Shown: positions 8,098-16,315 of the stretch, one piece after another | How the letters are laid out: every line of letters begins with the position of its first letter | Position numbering within the stretch: position 1 is the first letter of the stretch | NCBI RefSeq assembly: GCF_003151075.1 | Contig: NZ_CP029482.1 | Location: 5,022,001 to 5,086,000, forward strand | Length of the DNA stretch: 64,000 nucleotides | DNA from: Pseudomonas sp. 31-12 | Lineage (GTDB): Bacteria > Pseudomonadota > Gammaproteobacteria > Pseudomonadales > Pseudomonadaceae | Direction: 5' to 3' | Position numbers and translations under genes: made by a program | Notes under the pieces: model-generated | Databases searched by the model: none | The model's input: only the letters and a program-made list of their open reading frames with translations | Told to the model about the DNA's origin: nothing

Positions 8098-8910
8098 TTA
8101 GCGGGCGGCGCCGAGCTGGCCTTTTTCGTCGGAGAACACAATTTCCACCCGACGGTTCTGCGCGCGACCACGCTCGGAAGCGTTCACGTCCACCGGGTAC
8201 TCATCGCCGTAGCCTTCGACCTTGATGCGTTTATCGTCGATACCCAGGTCCATCAGCACGTCCGCCACCGATTGCGCACGGTCACGGGACAGCTTGAGGT
8301 TGTCCTGTTTGCCGCCGGTGCTGTCGGTGTAGCCCTCGATGCGGACCACACGCTTGGGATTGAGCTGCAAGAATTGCACGATCTTCAGCACCACTCGGTT
8401 CGCCGAATTCTTCAGCTCCGCCTCGCCGGTGTCGAACAGCACATCGCCCAGGGTCATCACCAGACCACGGTCGGTCTGCGTGGTGGCCAGGGCAACGATC
8501 TGTTCTTCGAGCCATTTGCCCTGCTGCTGCACACTGAGCAACTTGGACTCTCGCAGGGCCAGTTGCAGGCGCTGACGTTCCAGTTCGAGCTTCGCCGCGC
8601 GCTCTTCGTTGAGCACCTGATTGGTGTGCTCACGGGCGATTTCGCTGTAGCGCTGGCTCAGGTAGGCGTAATGCACCACGTCCGAGCCGCTCCCCCAATA
8701 GCTGGAAAGACGATCGGCGCGGGCCAGGGATTCACCGGCACGGATCACGTCCTTGGGCGCGATTCGCAGCACGTTGGAGTCTTCCTTGACCTTCTGGAAG
8801 TCACTTCCGGCCTGCTGCAATGCGCTCTCGCTGTGTTGGCCGGCGCAACCGTAAAGGCTCGCGCAAACGGCCAGGATCAAACCGCCGAGTGCTTTGGACT
8901 TGAGGCTCAT
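8098..8910 (-). CDS. OmpA-family lipoprotein
   Basis: A 270-residue predicted lipoprotein. The N-terminus ends in the lipobox LYGC (Cys22). Residues about 25-150 hold a helical DUF4398-like stalk rich in Glu, Arg, Leu and Gln. Residues 150-262 form an OmpA C-terminal peptidoglycan-binding domain, with DVLFDTGEAELK, IEGYTDSTGG, LSRDRAQSVADVL and GYGDEYPVD..ERGRAQNRRVEI. It probably bridges the outer membrane and peptidoglycan. Its start overlaps the stop of the small lipoprotein gene by four bases (ATGA), so the two are translationally coupled. Confidence 0.88.
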   Translation of the reverse strand: MSLKSKALGGLILAVCASLYGCAGQHSESALQQAGSDFQKVKEDSNVLRIAPKDVIRAGESLARADRLSSYWGSGSDVVHYAYLSQRYSEIAREHTNQVLNEERAAKLELERQRLQLALRESKLLSVQQQGKWLEEQIVALATTQTDRGLVMTLGDVLFDTGEAELKNSANRVVLKIVQFLQLNPKRVVRIEGYTDSTGGKQDNLKLSRDRAQSVADVLMDLGIDDKRIKVEGYGDEYPVDVNASERGRAQNRRVEIVFSDEKGQLGAAR

Positions 8911-9263
8911 TGGGCATCTCCCAGTTGCTTGCGCAGGCGAGTGATGCGGGTATTGAGCACGTTCAGTTGCTCCTCGCTCTTGAGAGTCAGCACCTTGGCT
9001 TCGGCCAGGCGCGCGTCCAGTTCGGCCTGTTCGGCCCGCATGCGCGCATGCCTGTAGGACTGATCTGTCATGTCGCCTTGGGCACGGGAAAACTTGTCTT
9101 CGGCCAGTTTGAGCTCTGGCACGTCGTCGACAGTGGCCCCCACGGCTTTGGCTTGTACGAGCGCCTGTTCGGTCAGGCGTATTTGTTCATTCGGCGCCGG
9201 ATCGGCTGCACAACCCGCCAGAGCCAGAACGGCCAGGGCAGCGAAAAGAGGTCGAATACTCAC
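8907..9263 (-). CDS. DUF4398 domain lipoprotein
   Basis: A 118-residue predicted lipoprotein with lipobox LAGC (Cys18). The rest is a helical DUF4398 domain (ELKLAEDKFSRAQ, ARMRAEQAELDARLAEAK), possibly a coiled coil. It resembles the stalk of the OmpA-family protein encoded directly downstream, suggesting that the pair arose by duplication or that the helical parts interact. Function is unknown. It sits 9 bases after the solute-binding-protein gene and overlaps the next gene by four bases, in a three-gene operon. Confidence 0.85.
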   Translation of the reverse strand: MSIRPLFAALAVLALAGCAADPAPNEQIRLTEQALVQAKAVGATVDDVPELKLAEDKFSRAQGDMTDQSYRHARMRAEQAELDARLAEAKVLTLKSEEQLNVLNTRITRLRKQLGDAQ

Positions 9264-9272
9264 TAAAAATCC

Positions 9273-10112
9273 CTACTGTTTTGGGGTACTGACGGGTTGT
9301 TGCGGTGGTTGCTGTTGCTGCTGCGCTTTCCAGCGTTCGATATTGCGTTGCAGCACGGCCTCCGTCAGTCCGGACGCGGGCAATTCTGTCATCTTTTTGG
9401 CCAGCTGTCCGCGCAACCACGGATCGTTGCAGGCGGAGTTATGGGAAACCGCGAGGAACAGGCCGGGTTTGTCGATCGGGTTCGGGCGAGCGACCAGGTC
9501 GTTGGCCATGCTCAGGGTTTGCGCGGCGGCCATGCCCGAGTAGCGTCCGGCGAGAACAAATTCCACCTCGCCCAACAGCAATTTCTGAAAGGCCTGGGTC
9601 AGGTTCGGAGTACGCACGAGGGTCAATTGCTGCTCGGCGAAAGTGTCGAATGCCTGGGTCATTCGGGACTTTTCCGACACGGCACCTGGATGACCGTGAA
9701 GATCTTGCGCCTGGTCGTAGACCAATGCCGAGTCTTTGCGGGTCCAGACCAGGTAATCGTTTTCCAGAAGCGGCGGGTGGATGAAATCCAGGCTTTCCAA
9801 CTCGCCGACCGTCAACGGCGCGTCGGCCAGCATGTCCATGCGCCCGCTGCGCACTTCGTCCAGCGCCTGGGCACGTTTGCCGGCGTAAAGCAGTTCGACC
9901 TTGATACCCAGCTCCCCCGCCACGTGCTGCAATAAATCAGCACCGGCGCCGATCAAGTGCTTGGGGTTTTGTGGGTCTTGCCACAGGTACGGTGGCGCGT
10001 CCGGGCTGCCGGTCACCACCAGGCGCTCGCACTTGCCTGCGGCCACGGCCAGCGCCGGTAACAGCGCCACCCCCAGCAGTAATGACCAGCCACATACGCG
10101 ACGCAGATCCAT
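9273..10112 (-). CDS. Periplasmic solute-binding protein (type 3-like)
   Basis: A 279-residue exported protein with a signal peptide (about residues 1-25). The mature part has the two-lobed amino-acid-binding fold: LVVTGSPDAPPYLWQD, IGAGADLLQHVAGELGIKVELLY, VRSGRMDMLADAPLT and LLLGEVEFVLAGRYSG. The C-terminus is a Gln/Pro-rich tail. No transporter permease or ATPase is nearby; instead it heads an operon with two envelope lipoproteins. It may therefore sense a ligand or assist an envelope process rather than feed an ABC transporter. Ligand unknown. Confidence 0.8.
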   Translation of the reverse strand: MDLRRVCGWSLLLGVALLPALAVAAGKCERLVVTGSPDAPPYLWQDPQNPKHLIGAGADLLQHVAGELGIKVELLYAGKRAQALDEVRSGRMDMLADAPLTVGELESLDFIHPPLLENDYLVWTRKDSALVYDQAQDLHGHPGAVSEKSRMTQAFDTFAEQQLTLVRTPNLTQAFQKLLLGEVEFVLAGRYSGMAAAQTLSMANDLVARPNPIDKPGLFLAVSHNSACNDPWLRGQLAKKMTELPASGLTEAVLQRNIERWKAQQQQQPPQQPVSTPKQ

Positions 10113-10145
10113 GGCAACACTCTCCCACTCAAATCCGGAACAAAA

Positions 10146-10172
10146 AAAAGCCCGACCAAAAGGCCGGGCTCT
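10146..10172 (-). terminator. Intrinsic terminator of etfBA
   Basis: AGCCCG (10149-10154) pairs with CGGGCT (10165-10170) around an AAAAG-containing loop. On the minus strand a run of T follows the stem. It lies 20 bases past the etfA stop. Confidence 0.8.
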
Positions 10173-10192
10173 TTATAAGTCAAGCGACTGGA

Positions 10193-11122
10193 TTAGACCA
10201 GCTTCTCGAACTCGGGGATGGCTTCGAACAGGTCTGCCACCAGGCCGTAATCGGCCACCTGGAAGATCGGCGCTTCTTCGTCCTTGTTGATCGCAACGAT
10301 CACTTTGGAGTCTTTCATGCCGGCCAGGTGCTGGATCGCGCCGGAGATACCGACGGCGATGTACAGCTGTGGAGCAACGATCTTGCCGGTCTGACCGACC
10401 TGCATGTCGTTGGGTACAAAACCTGCGTCGACCGCGGCGCGGGAAGCACCAACGGCAGCGCCCAGCTTGTCGGCCAAGGCGTACAGGTGTTTGAAGTTGT
10501 CACCGTTCTGCATGCCGCGGCCGCCGGAAACGACGATCTTGGCAGCGGTCAGTTCCGGACGATCGGACTTGGCCAGTTCTTCACCAACAAAGCTCGAAGT
10601 GCCAGCGTCGTGAGCAGCAGCCACCGCTTCAACAGCAGCGGAACCACCTTCAGCGGCAACCGGGTCGAAACCGGTAGCACGTACGGTGATCACTTTGACC
10701 GCAGCGTTCGATTGAACGGTTGCGATCGCGTTACCGGCGTAGATCGGGCGCTTGAAGGTGTCAGCGCTTTCGACCGAGATGATCTCGGAGATCTGGTCAA
10801 CGTCCAGCGACGCGGCAACGCGCGGCAGGATGTTTTTGCCGTTGGAAGTGGCGGCAGCCAGGATGTGGCTGTAACCCTTGCCCAACTCTGCAACCAGCGG
10901 TGCAACGTTTTCCGGCAACTGATGCGCGTAAGCGGCATTGTCAGCGATCAGGACTTTGCTCACGCCAGCGATTTTCGCAGCAGCTTCAGCCACGGCACCA
11001 ACGCCCTGGCCAGCTACCAGAACGTGGATGTCACCGCCGATTTTGGCAGCAGCAGCCACGGTGTTCAGTGTGGCCGGGGCCACTACTTTGTTGTCGTGTT
11101 CAGCAATAACCAAGATAGTCAT
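10193..11122 (-). CDS. etfA: Electron transfer flavoprotein alpha subunit
   Basis: A 309-residue EtfA. With EtfB it forms the FAD- and AMP-containing carrier that takes electrons from acyl-CoA and other dehydrogenases to ETF-ubiquinone oxidoreductase. The FAD-binding C-terminal half is clear: [25 protein letters not shown] split as usual, [40 protein letters not shown] and [21 protein letters not shown]. Its start codon abuts the etfB stop codon with no gap. The partner oxidoreductase is encoded divergently at 12421. Confidence 0.97.
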   Translation of the reverse strand: MTILVIAEHDNKVVAPATLNTVAAAAKIGGDIHVLVAGQGVGAVAEAAAKIAGVSKVLIADNAAYAHQLPENVAPLVAELGKGYSHILAAATSNGKNILPRVAASLDVDQISEIISVESADTFKRPIYAGNAIATVQSNAAVKVITVRATGFDPVAAEGGSAAVEAVAAAHDAGTSSFVGEELAKSDRPELTAAKIVVSGGRGMQNGDNFKHLYALADKLGAAVGASRAAVDAGFVPNDMQVGQTGKIVAPQLYIAVGISGAIQHLAGMKDSKVIVAINKDEEAPIFQVADYGLVADLFEAIPEFEKLV

Positions 11123-11872
11123 TTAGATTACCTTCGCTTCGTTTTTCAGTTTCTCGACCAGTTCAGCCACCGACTTGACCTTGATACCCGCGCTGCGTGC
11201 AGCAGGCGCTTCGACTTTCACGGTCTTGTTGGTGGAGGCGGTGGAAACGCCCAAAGCGTCCGGAGTCAGCACTTCGAGAGGCTTCTTCTTGGCTTTCATG
11301 ATGTTCGGCAGGGACGCGTAGCGCGGCTCGTTCAAACGCAGGTCGGTGGTGACGATGGCCGGCAGTTTCAGGGAAACCGTCTGCGCGCCGCCGTCGATTT
11401 CGCGGGTCACGGCAACGCTGTCGCCGGACACTTCGACTTTCGAAGCGAACGTGCCCTGACCGTAGCCGCTCAATGCAGCGAGCATCTGGCCAGTCTGGTT
11501 GTTGTCGCTGTCGATGGCTTGTTTGCCGAGGATCACCAGCTGAGGCTGTTCCTTGTCGACAACGGCTTTCAACAGCTTGGCAACGGCCAGGGAAGTCAGA
11601 TCTTCGGCGGATTCGACGAGGATAGCGCGGTCAGCACCCAGAGCCAGCGCGGTGCGCAGTTGCTCTTGAGCGGTGGACGGGCCGATGGAGACGACGACGA
11701 TTTCAGTCGCAACACCTTTCTCTTTCAGGCGTACGGCTTCTTCCACTGCGATTTCGCAGAACGGGTTCATCGACATCTTGACGTTGGCGAGGTCGACGCC
11801 GGAATTGTCCGCCTTGACGCGAACCTTGACGTTGTAATCCACAACGCGTTTGACAGCTACAAGAACCTTCAT
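11123..11872 (-). CDS. etfB: Electron transfer flavoprotein beta subunit
   Basis: A 249-residue EtfB. It starts [20 protein letters not shown] and contains [19 protein letters not shown], the AMP-binding [13 protein letters not shown] region, and the recognition-loop segment [23 protein letters not shown] that docks onto dehydrogenases. It is the first gene of etfBA. A candidate promoter, TTGGCG-N17-GATAAT on the minus strand (12064 to 12036), lies about 160 bases upstream, inside the inverted-repeat element at 11943-12120. Confidence 0.97.
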   Translation of the reverse strand: MKVLVAVKRVVDYNVKVRVKADNSGVDLANVKMSMNPFCEIAVEEAVRLKEKGVATEIVVVSIGPSTAQEQLRTALALGADRAILVESAEDLTSLAVAKLLKAVVDKEQPQLVILGKQAIDSDNNQTGQMLAALSGYGQGTFASKVEVSGDSVAVTREIDGGAQTVSLKLPAIVTTDLRLNEPRYASLPNIMKAKKKPLEVLTPDALGVSTASTNKTVKVEAPAARSAGIKVKSVAELVEKLKNEAKVI

Positions 11873-11942
11873 GGATTCCTCGTTACTCTCCGGTGAAAAG
11901 AAAGTCGCCTAGGCGAACCTGGCGGTTTGATGCTCATCGGCG

Positions 11943-12120
11943 CAAGGGCACCTCTAAAAACGCTGGCAGGTGTATCGGGTGAACCTTGCTCACGAGGCGG
12001 ATGACCGTTCGTCAGTGGTGACCGACGAGTCATTCATTATCGCGGCGTGTAAACTGCGCGCCAAACCTGCGCAGCCAATCACCTTGTACTGCCATCGCCC
12101 TGTCTTTAGAGGTGCTCTTG
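11943..12120. repeat. MITE-like element with 19-bp terminal inverted repeats
   Basis: Bases 11943-11961 (CAAGGGCACCTCTAAAAAC) and the reverse complement of 12102-12120 (CAAGAGCACCTCTAAAGAC) match at 17 of 19 positions, bounding 178 bp with no ORF. The layout resembles a small non-autonomous transposon end pair. I see no convincing target duplication, so it could also be a regulatory inverted repeat. It lies in the 548-base divergent region between etfB and the ETF-ubiquinone oxidoreductase gene. Confidence 0.5.
12036..12064 (-). promoter_or_regulatory. Candidate sigma-70 promoter for etfBA
   Basis: On the minus strand TTGGCG (12064-12059) is separated by 17 bases from GATAAT (12041-12036), pointing toward etfB. 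It matches consensus at four of six and five of six positions. Confidence 0.45.
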
Positions 12121-12249
12121 ATACCAACAGTCAGCCTACGGCGAGCGCAAAACCGACCGTATCTTGACCGGAACGCCTATTCCGGTCAATACGGCAAAAT
12201 AGCCGTTCATAAGCCGCGTGACTTTGATTTCTCTGGCTTTGAGCCAATT

Positions 12250-12294
12250 CAAACAAACGTTTGTATTGGACGCTAGGAGTGGTGTAGATATAAT
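12250..12294 (+). promoter_or_regulatory. Promoter of the ETF-QO gene with PsrA-type operator
   Basis: TTGGAC (12266-12271), 17 bases, then a perfect TATAAT (12289-12294) form a strong sigma-70 promoter about 120 bases upstream of the start codon. Just upstream, CAAAC-AAAC-GTTTG (12250-12263) fits the published PsrA consensus G/CAAAC(N2-4)GTTTG/C. PsrA is a fatty-acid-responsive TetR-type repressor/activator of beta-oxidation genes in pseudomonads, so placement at an ETF-pathway promoter makes sense. A palindrome CAATCGATTG (12319-12328) lies in the leader. Confidence 0.65.
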
Positions 12295-12420
12295 GCGCCA
12301 CCCAGAGAGAAAGGTGGTCAATCGATTGTCCTGTTCCGCGCGTTGCGCAGGAATTCATGGATGCGACACCAAACCTCCAATTAGAAAAAAAACTGTTGAG
12401 CCTTGAGTAGGAGATAGCCT

Positions 12421-14085
12421 GTGGAACGCGAATACATGGAATTCGACGTGGTCATCGTCGGTGCCGGCCCCGCGGGTCTTTCCGCCGCCTGCCGCTTGAA
12501 GCAGAAGGCTGCTGAAGCCGGCAAGGAAATCAGCGTCTGCGTGGTCGAAAAAGGCTCCGAGGTCGGTGCACATATCCTGTCCGGTGCGATCTTTGAACCC
12601 CGCGCCCTGAACGAATTGTTCCCGGACTGGAAAGAACTCGGCGCGCCGCTGAATACGCCAGTGACCCGCGACGACATCTTCGTTTTGAAAAACGCCGACA
12701 GCGCGCAAAAAATCCCTGACTTCTTTGTGCCCAAGACCATGCACAACGATGGCAACTACATCATCTCCCTGGGCAACCTGTGCCGCTGGCTGGCTCAGCA
12801 GGCCGAAAACCTCGGCGTAGAAATCTACCCGGGCTTCGCCGCTCAGGAGGCGCTGTTCGACGAGAACGGCGTGGTTCGCGGGATCATCACTGGCGACCTG
12901 GGTGTTGACCGCGAAGGCAATCCGAAAGAAGGCCTGTACACCCCGGGCATGGAACTGCGCGGCAAGTACACGCTGTTCGCCGAAGGTTGCCGCGGCCACA
13001 TCGGCAAGCAGTTGATCAAGCGCTTCAACCTCGACAGCGAAGCCGACGCCCAGCACTACGGCATCGGTCTGAAAGAAATCTGGGAAGTCGATCCGGCCAA
13101 GCACCAGCCAGGCCTGGTGGTCCACACCGCCGGTTGGCCGATGGACATCATGGGCACCGAGAACACCGGTGGCTCGTTCCTCTATCACCTGGAAAACAAT
13201 CAGGTGGTCGTCGGTCTGATCGTCGATCTTTCCTACAGCAACACCTACCTGTCGCCGTTCGACGAGTTCCAGCGCCTCAAGCATCACCCGGTGCTCAAGC
13301 AGTACCTAGAAGGCGGCAAGCGCATCAGCTACGGCGCACGTGCGATCTGCAAAGGCGGCCTGAACTCGCTGCCGAAAATGGTGTTCAAGGGCGGCGCGCT
13401 GATCGGTTGCGACCTCGGCACCCTGAACTTCGCCAAGATCAAGGGCAGCCACACCGCGATGAAGTCCGGCATGCTTGCCGCTGAATCCGTGGCCGAGGCG
13501 CTGTTCGCCGAGAAGGACGGCACCGAAGAGCTGACCACTTACGTAGAAGCGTTCAAGAAGAGCTGGCTCTACGACGAACTGTTCGCCAGCCGTAACTTCG
13601 GCCCGGCGATCCACAAGTTCGGCGCCATCGTCGGCGGTGGTTTCAACTGGCTCGACCAGAACATCTTCGGCGGCAAACTGCCGTTCACCTTGCACGACAA
13701 CAAGCCGGACTACGCCTGCCTCAAGCTCGCGGCCGACTGCAAGAAGATCGACTACCCGAAACCGGACGGCAAGATCAGCTTCGACAAACTCAGCTCGGTG
13801 TTTATCTCCGGTACCAACCACGAAGAAGAACAGCCGTGCCACCTGAAGCTGACCGACCCGAGCATTCCGATCGCCAAGAACTTGCCGCTGTACGATGAAC
13901 CTGCCCAGCGTTACTGCCCGGCCGGCGTCTACGAAGTGGTGACCAAGGAAGACGGCGAGAAGCGCTTCCAGATCAACGCCCAGAACTGCGTTCACTGCAA
14001 GACCTGCGACATCAAGGACCCTGCACAGAACATCACGTGGGTGGCACCGGAAGGTGCCGGCGGCCCGACTTACCCGAATATGTAA
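12421..14085 (+). CDS. Electron transfer flavoprotein-ubiquinone oxidoreductase
   Basis: A 554-residue membrane-associated flavoprotein that passes electrons from ETF to ubiquinone. The N-terminal FAD motif VVIVGAGPAGLSAA, the internal GHIGKQLIKRF and SGMLAAESVAEAL segments, and the C-terminal 4Fe-4S ligands Cys499, Cys523, Cys526 and Cys529 (YCPAGVYEV, NCVHCKTCD) are all present; length is normal. The GTG at 12421 is taken as start because AGGAGA lies 6 bases before it; the next ATG (12436) has no ribosome-binding site. It is divergent from etfBA, with a PsrA-type site in its promoter. Confidence 0.97.
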   Translation: MEREYMEFDVVIVGAGPAGLSAACRLKQKAAEAGKEISVCVVEKGSEVGAHILSGAIFEPRALNELFPDWKELGAPLNTPVTRDDIFVLKNADSAQKIPDFFVPKTMHNDGNYIISLGNLCRWLAQQAENLGVEIYPGFAAQEALFDENGVVRGIITGDLGVDREGNPKEGLYTPGMELRGKYTLFAEGCRGHIGKQLIKRFNLDSEADAQHYGIGLKEIWEVDPAKHQPGLVVHTAGWPMDIMGTENTGGSFLYHLENNQVVVGLIVDLSYSNTYLSPFDEFQRLKHHPVLKQYLEGGKRISYGARAICKGGLNSLPKMVFKGGALIGCDLGTLNFAKIKGSHTAMKSGMLAAESVAEALFAEKDGTEELTTYVEAFKKSWLYDELFASRNFGPAIHKFGAIVGGGFNWLDQNIFGGKLPFTLHDNKPDYACLKLAADCKKIDYPKPDGKISFDKLSSVFISGTNHEEEQPCHLKLTDPSIPIAKNLPLYDEPAQRYCPAGVYEVVTKEDGEKRFQINAQNCVHCKTCDIKDPAQNITWVAPEGAGGPTYPNM

Positions 14086-14103
14086 GCCGTACGCCTGAAC
14101 ATC

Positions 14104-14129
14104 AAGGCTCCCGGAATGGGGGCCTTTTT
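14104..14129 (+). terminator. Intrinsic terminator of the ETF-QO gene
   Basis: AAGGCTCCC pairs imperfectly with GGGGGCCTT around a short loop and is followed by a T run, 19 bases after the stop codon. Confidence 0.8.
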
Positions 14130-14181
14130 GTTGCCCGCAATTCAAGCCCCAACCCAAAACCAATGTGGGATTGTCGGTGAA

Positions 14182-15072
14182 TCAGGCCGCGCGCTCGTCT
14201 CCTGGATTTCGCTCAAAGTAGCGCTTGTACTCACGACTGAACTGCGACGTGCTCTGATACCCGACCCGATGCGCCACCTGCGCCACACCCAACCCCTCGG
14301 CGAGCAACAACTGCTGCGCCTTGAGCAAGCGCAAACGCTTCAAATACTGCACCGGCGACAACAACGTGCTGCGCTTGAAATGCTCATGGAACGTTGACGC
14401 ACTCATGTTTGCGCAACTGGCCAGGGTTTCCACATTCAACGGCTCGGTGAAATGCCCGTGCAGATGGTTGAGCGAAGCGGCAATCCGCGCGAATTGCCCC
14501 TGCTGCTCCACCAGCGCCCGCAACACATCGGCTTGAGGACCGCGCAACGCGACGAACAACAATTCCCGCAATCGCGCCTGCCCCATGATCTGGCATTCCA
14601 GCGGATCGTGCAGGCAACGCAACAGTCGCTCCACGCAACCACGCATCGCATCGTCAAGCACCGCCGAAGTCATGGATTCCAGTGTTTGCGCAGGCACCGT
14701 TCGCCCCGGCACCAATCCCATGGCCAACACCAACTCACCGAGCAACACCCGGTCAATGGCAATGGAAACCCCGAGCATCGGCCCGTCCGGCGCTGAAAAC
14801 GTTTCGCACTCAAACGGCACCGGCAATGCCTGAATCAGATAATGCCCGGCGCCGTACTCCAGCGTACGCGGGCCCAGATACGCCAGTTTGCTGCCTTGGG
14901 CGATGATCACCAGGCTCGGCTCATAGATCTGCGGACCACGAGCCACATCACAACTGGCACGCAAAACCTGCACACCCGGCAACGCCGTAGCGGCGAAACC
15001 ATCGCGAGTGGTCAGAGGCTCAATCAGCGAAACCAGCGTGGCATTGGCGTCGAGATGACGGGTTAACAACAT
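14182..15072 (-). CDS. AraC-family regulator (YqhC-like N-terminal domain)
   Basis: A 296-residue AraC-type regulator. Residues about 20-170 form the AraC N-terminal domain (IYEPSLVIIAQGSKLAYLG, YLIQALPVPFECET) found in aldehyde-responsive YqhC-like proteins. Residues about 190-290 hold two helix-turn-helix motifs (VETLASCANMSASTFHEHFK and VAQVAHRVGYQSTSQFSREY) with the usual linker. It is divergent from a zinc alcohol dehydrogenase gene, the same arrangement as yqhC/yqhD, so control of that gene in response to aldehydes is a reasonable inference. Tandem direct repeats in the shared upstream region (15160-15197) are the likely binding sites. Confidence 0.88.
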   Translation of the reverse strand: MLLTRHLDANATLVSLIEPLTTRDGFAATALPGVQVLRASCDVARGPQIYEPSLVIIAQGSKLAYLGPRTLEYGAGHYLIQALPVPFECETFSAPDGPMLGVSIAIDRVLLGELVLAMGLVPGRTVPAQTLESMTSAVLDDAMRGCVERLLRCLHDPLECQIMGQARLRELLFVALRGPQADVLRALVEQQGQFARIAASLNHLHGHFTEPLNVETLASCANMSASTFHEHFKRSTLLSPVQYLKRLRLLKAQQLLLAEGLGVAQVAHRVGYQSTSQFSREYKRYFERNPGDERAA

Positions 15073-15159
15073 GGGCGCTCTTCACAAAAAAGTCGGGAAA
15101 AAAGGGATGAAAGCATCATCGCAGGTCTGATCGCCCATTTGATCAAACGAACGCTGATG

Positions 15160-15197
15160 CCGGAGGAATAGGCATGACACCCGGAGGAATCGCCATG
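15160..15197 (+). promoter_or_regulatory. Tandem direct repeats, likely AraC-type operator
   Basis: CCGGAGGAAT occurs at 15160-15169 and again at 15181-15190, each followed by a similar GGCATG or CGCCATG. The 21-base period puts both on the same face of the helix, the arrangement bound by AraC-family dimers. They lie 70-100 bases before the dehydrogenase start. Confidence 0.6.
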
Positions 15198-15262
15198 GCC
15201 GGTGGCAGGCACGGCGCCCAAAATGCGCCTCCTCACCTGTCACTGCTATTGCGAGGTTCATC

Positions 15263-16315
15263 ATGTACACCGCCATCGGATACGCCGCCCAGTCGGCCAC
15301 CACTCCCCTCGCCCCCGTGAAATTCGAACGCCGCAACCCAAGGGCCGACGACGTGGCGATCGATATTCTCTACTGCGGCGTCTGCCATTCCGACATCCAC
15401 CAGGCACGCAACGAGTGGGGCATTGCCGTTTACCCGCTGATGCCCGGCCACGAGATCGTAGGCAAAGTGACCGCCGTCGGTGCGAATGTCACCCAGCACA
15501 AAATCGGCGATCTGGTTGGCGTCGGTTGCATGGTCGACTCCTGCCGCAGCTGTGAAGCCTGCCAGTCCAACCTCGAGCAGTATTGCCTCGAAGGTCCGAC
15601 CATGACCTACGCTACTCCGGACCGGGTCGATGGCAGCAACACCATGGGCGGCTACTCCGACAGCATCGTGGTCAGCGAGCACTTCGTTGTGCGCATCCCG
15701 GAAAAACTCGACCCGGCCAGCGCTGCGCCAATACTTTGCGCGGGCATCACCACCTACTCGCCGCTCAAGCACTACGGCGTGAAGGCCGGCGACAAGGTCG
15801 GGATTCTGGGCATGGGCGGCCTCGGCCACATGGGCATCAAGTTCGCCAAGGCGATGGGCGCGGAAGTGACGCTGTTCACCCGCTCGGCGAGCAAGGCTGA
15901 AGAAGGACGTCGTCAAGGCGCGGACCACGTGATCGTGTCCACCGATGCCGAACAGATGAAGGCCGCGGCGGGTCATTTCGACTTCCTGCTGGACACCATT
16001 CCGGTGCAGCACGACCTCAATCCCTACCTCGATACCTTGCGTTTCGACGGTGTGCACATTCTGGTAGGGCTGATCGAACCGGTCGACCCACCGATCCACG
16101 CCGGCAAACTGGTGATGAGCCGTCGCGTACTGGCCGGCTCGCTGATTGGCGGCATTGCCGAAACCCAGGAAGTCCTGGATTTCTGTGCCGAACACAACAT
16201 CACCTGCGACATCGAAATGCTCGACATCCGCCAGATCAACGAGGCTTACGCTCGCATGATCGCTGGTGACGTGAAGTACCGTTTTGTCATCGACATGGCG
16301 ACGCTGAAGGTCTAA
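15263..16315 (+). CDS. Zinc-dependent alcohol dehydrogenase/aldehyde reductase (YahK-like)
   Basis: A 350-residue medium-chain dehydrogenase of the cinnamyl-alcohol-dehydrogenase group, to which E. coli YahK belongs. Catalytic-zinc ligands appear in CGVCHSD (Cys41) and PGHE (His63). Structural zinc cysteines are Cys94, Cys97, Cys100 and Cys108. The cofactor motif GILGMGGLGHMGIKFAK is near residue 180. It probably reduces aldehydes with NADPH; detoxification is inferred from the YqhC-like partner. GAGGT precedes the ATG. Its stop codon touches that of the converging IclR gene with no spacer, so transcription of the two may interfere. Confidence 0.9.
   Translation: MYTAIGYAAQSATTPLAPVKFERRNPRADDVAIDILYCGVCHSDIHQARNEWGIAVYPLMPGHEIVGKVTAVGANVTQHKIGDLVGVGCMVDSCRSCEACQSNLEQYCLEGPTMTYATPDRVDGSNTMGGYSDSIVVSEHFVVRIPEKLDPASAAPILCAGITTYSPLKHYGVKAGDKVGILGMGGLGHMGIKFAKAMGAEVTLFTRSASKAEEGRRQGADHVIVSTDAEQMKAAAGHFDFLLDTIPVQHDLNPYLDTLRFDGVHILVGLIEPVDPPIHAGKLVMSRRVLAGSLIGGIAETQEVLDFCAEHNITCDIEMLDIRQINEAYARMIAGDVKYRFVIDMATLKV

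Noticed and set aside
9971..11896. 641-codon plus-strand ORF
   Set aside because: Antisense to etfA and etfB; no recognisable domain and no ribosome-binding site.
11910..11930. Second PsrA site upstream of etfB (CGAACCTGGCGGTTTG)
   Set aside because: One half-site departs from the CAAAC/GAAAC consensus and the spacing is too long; not enough to call.
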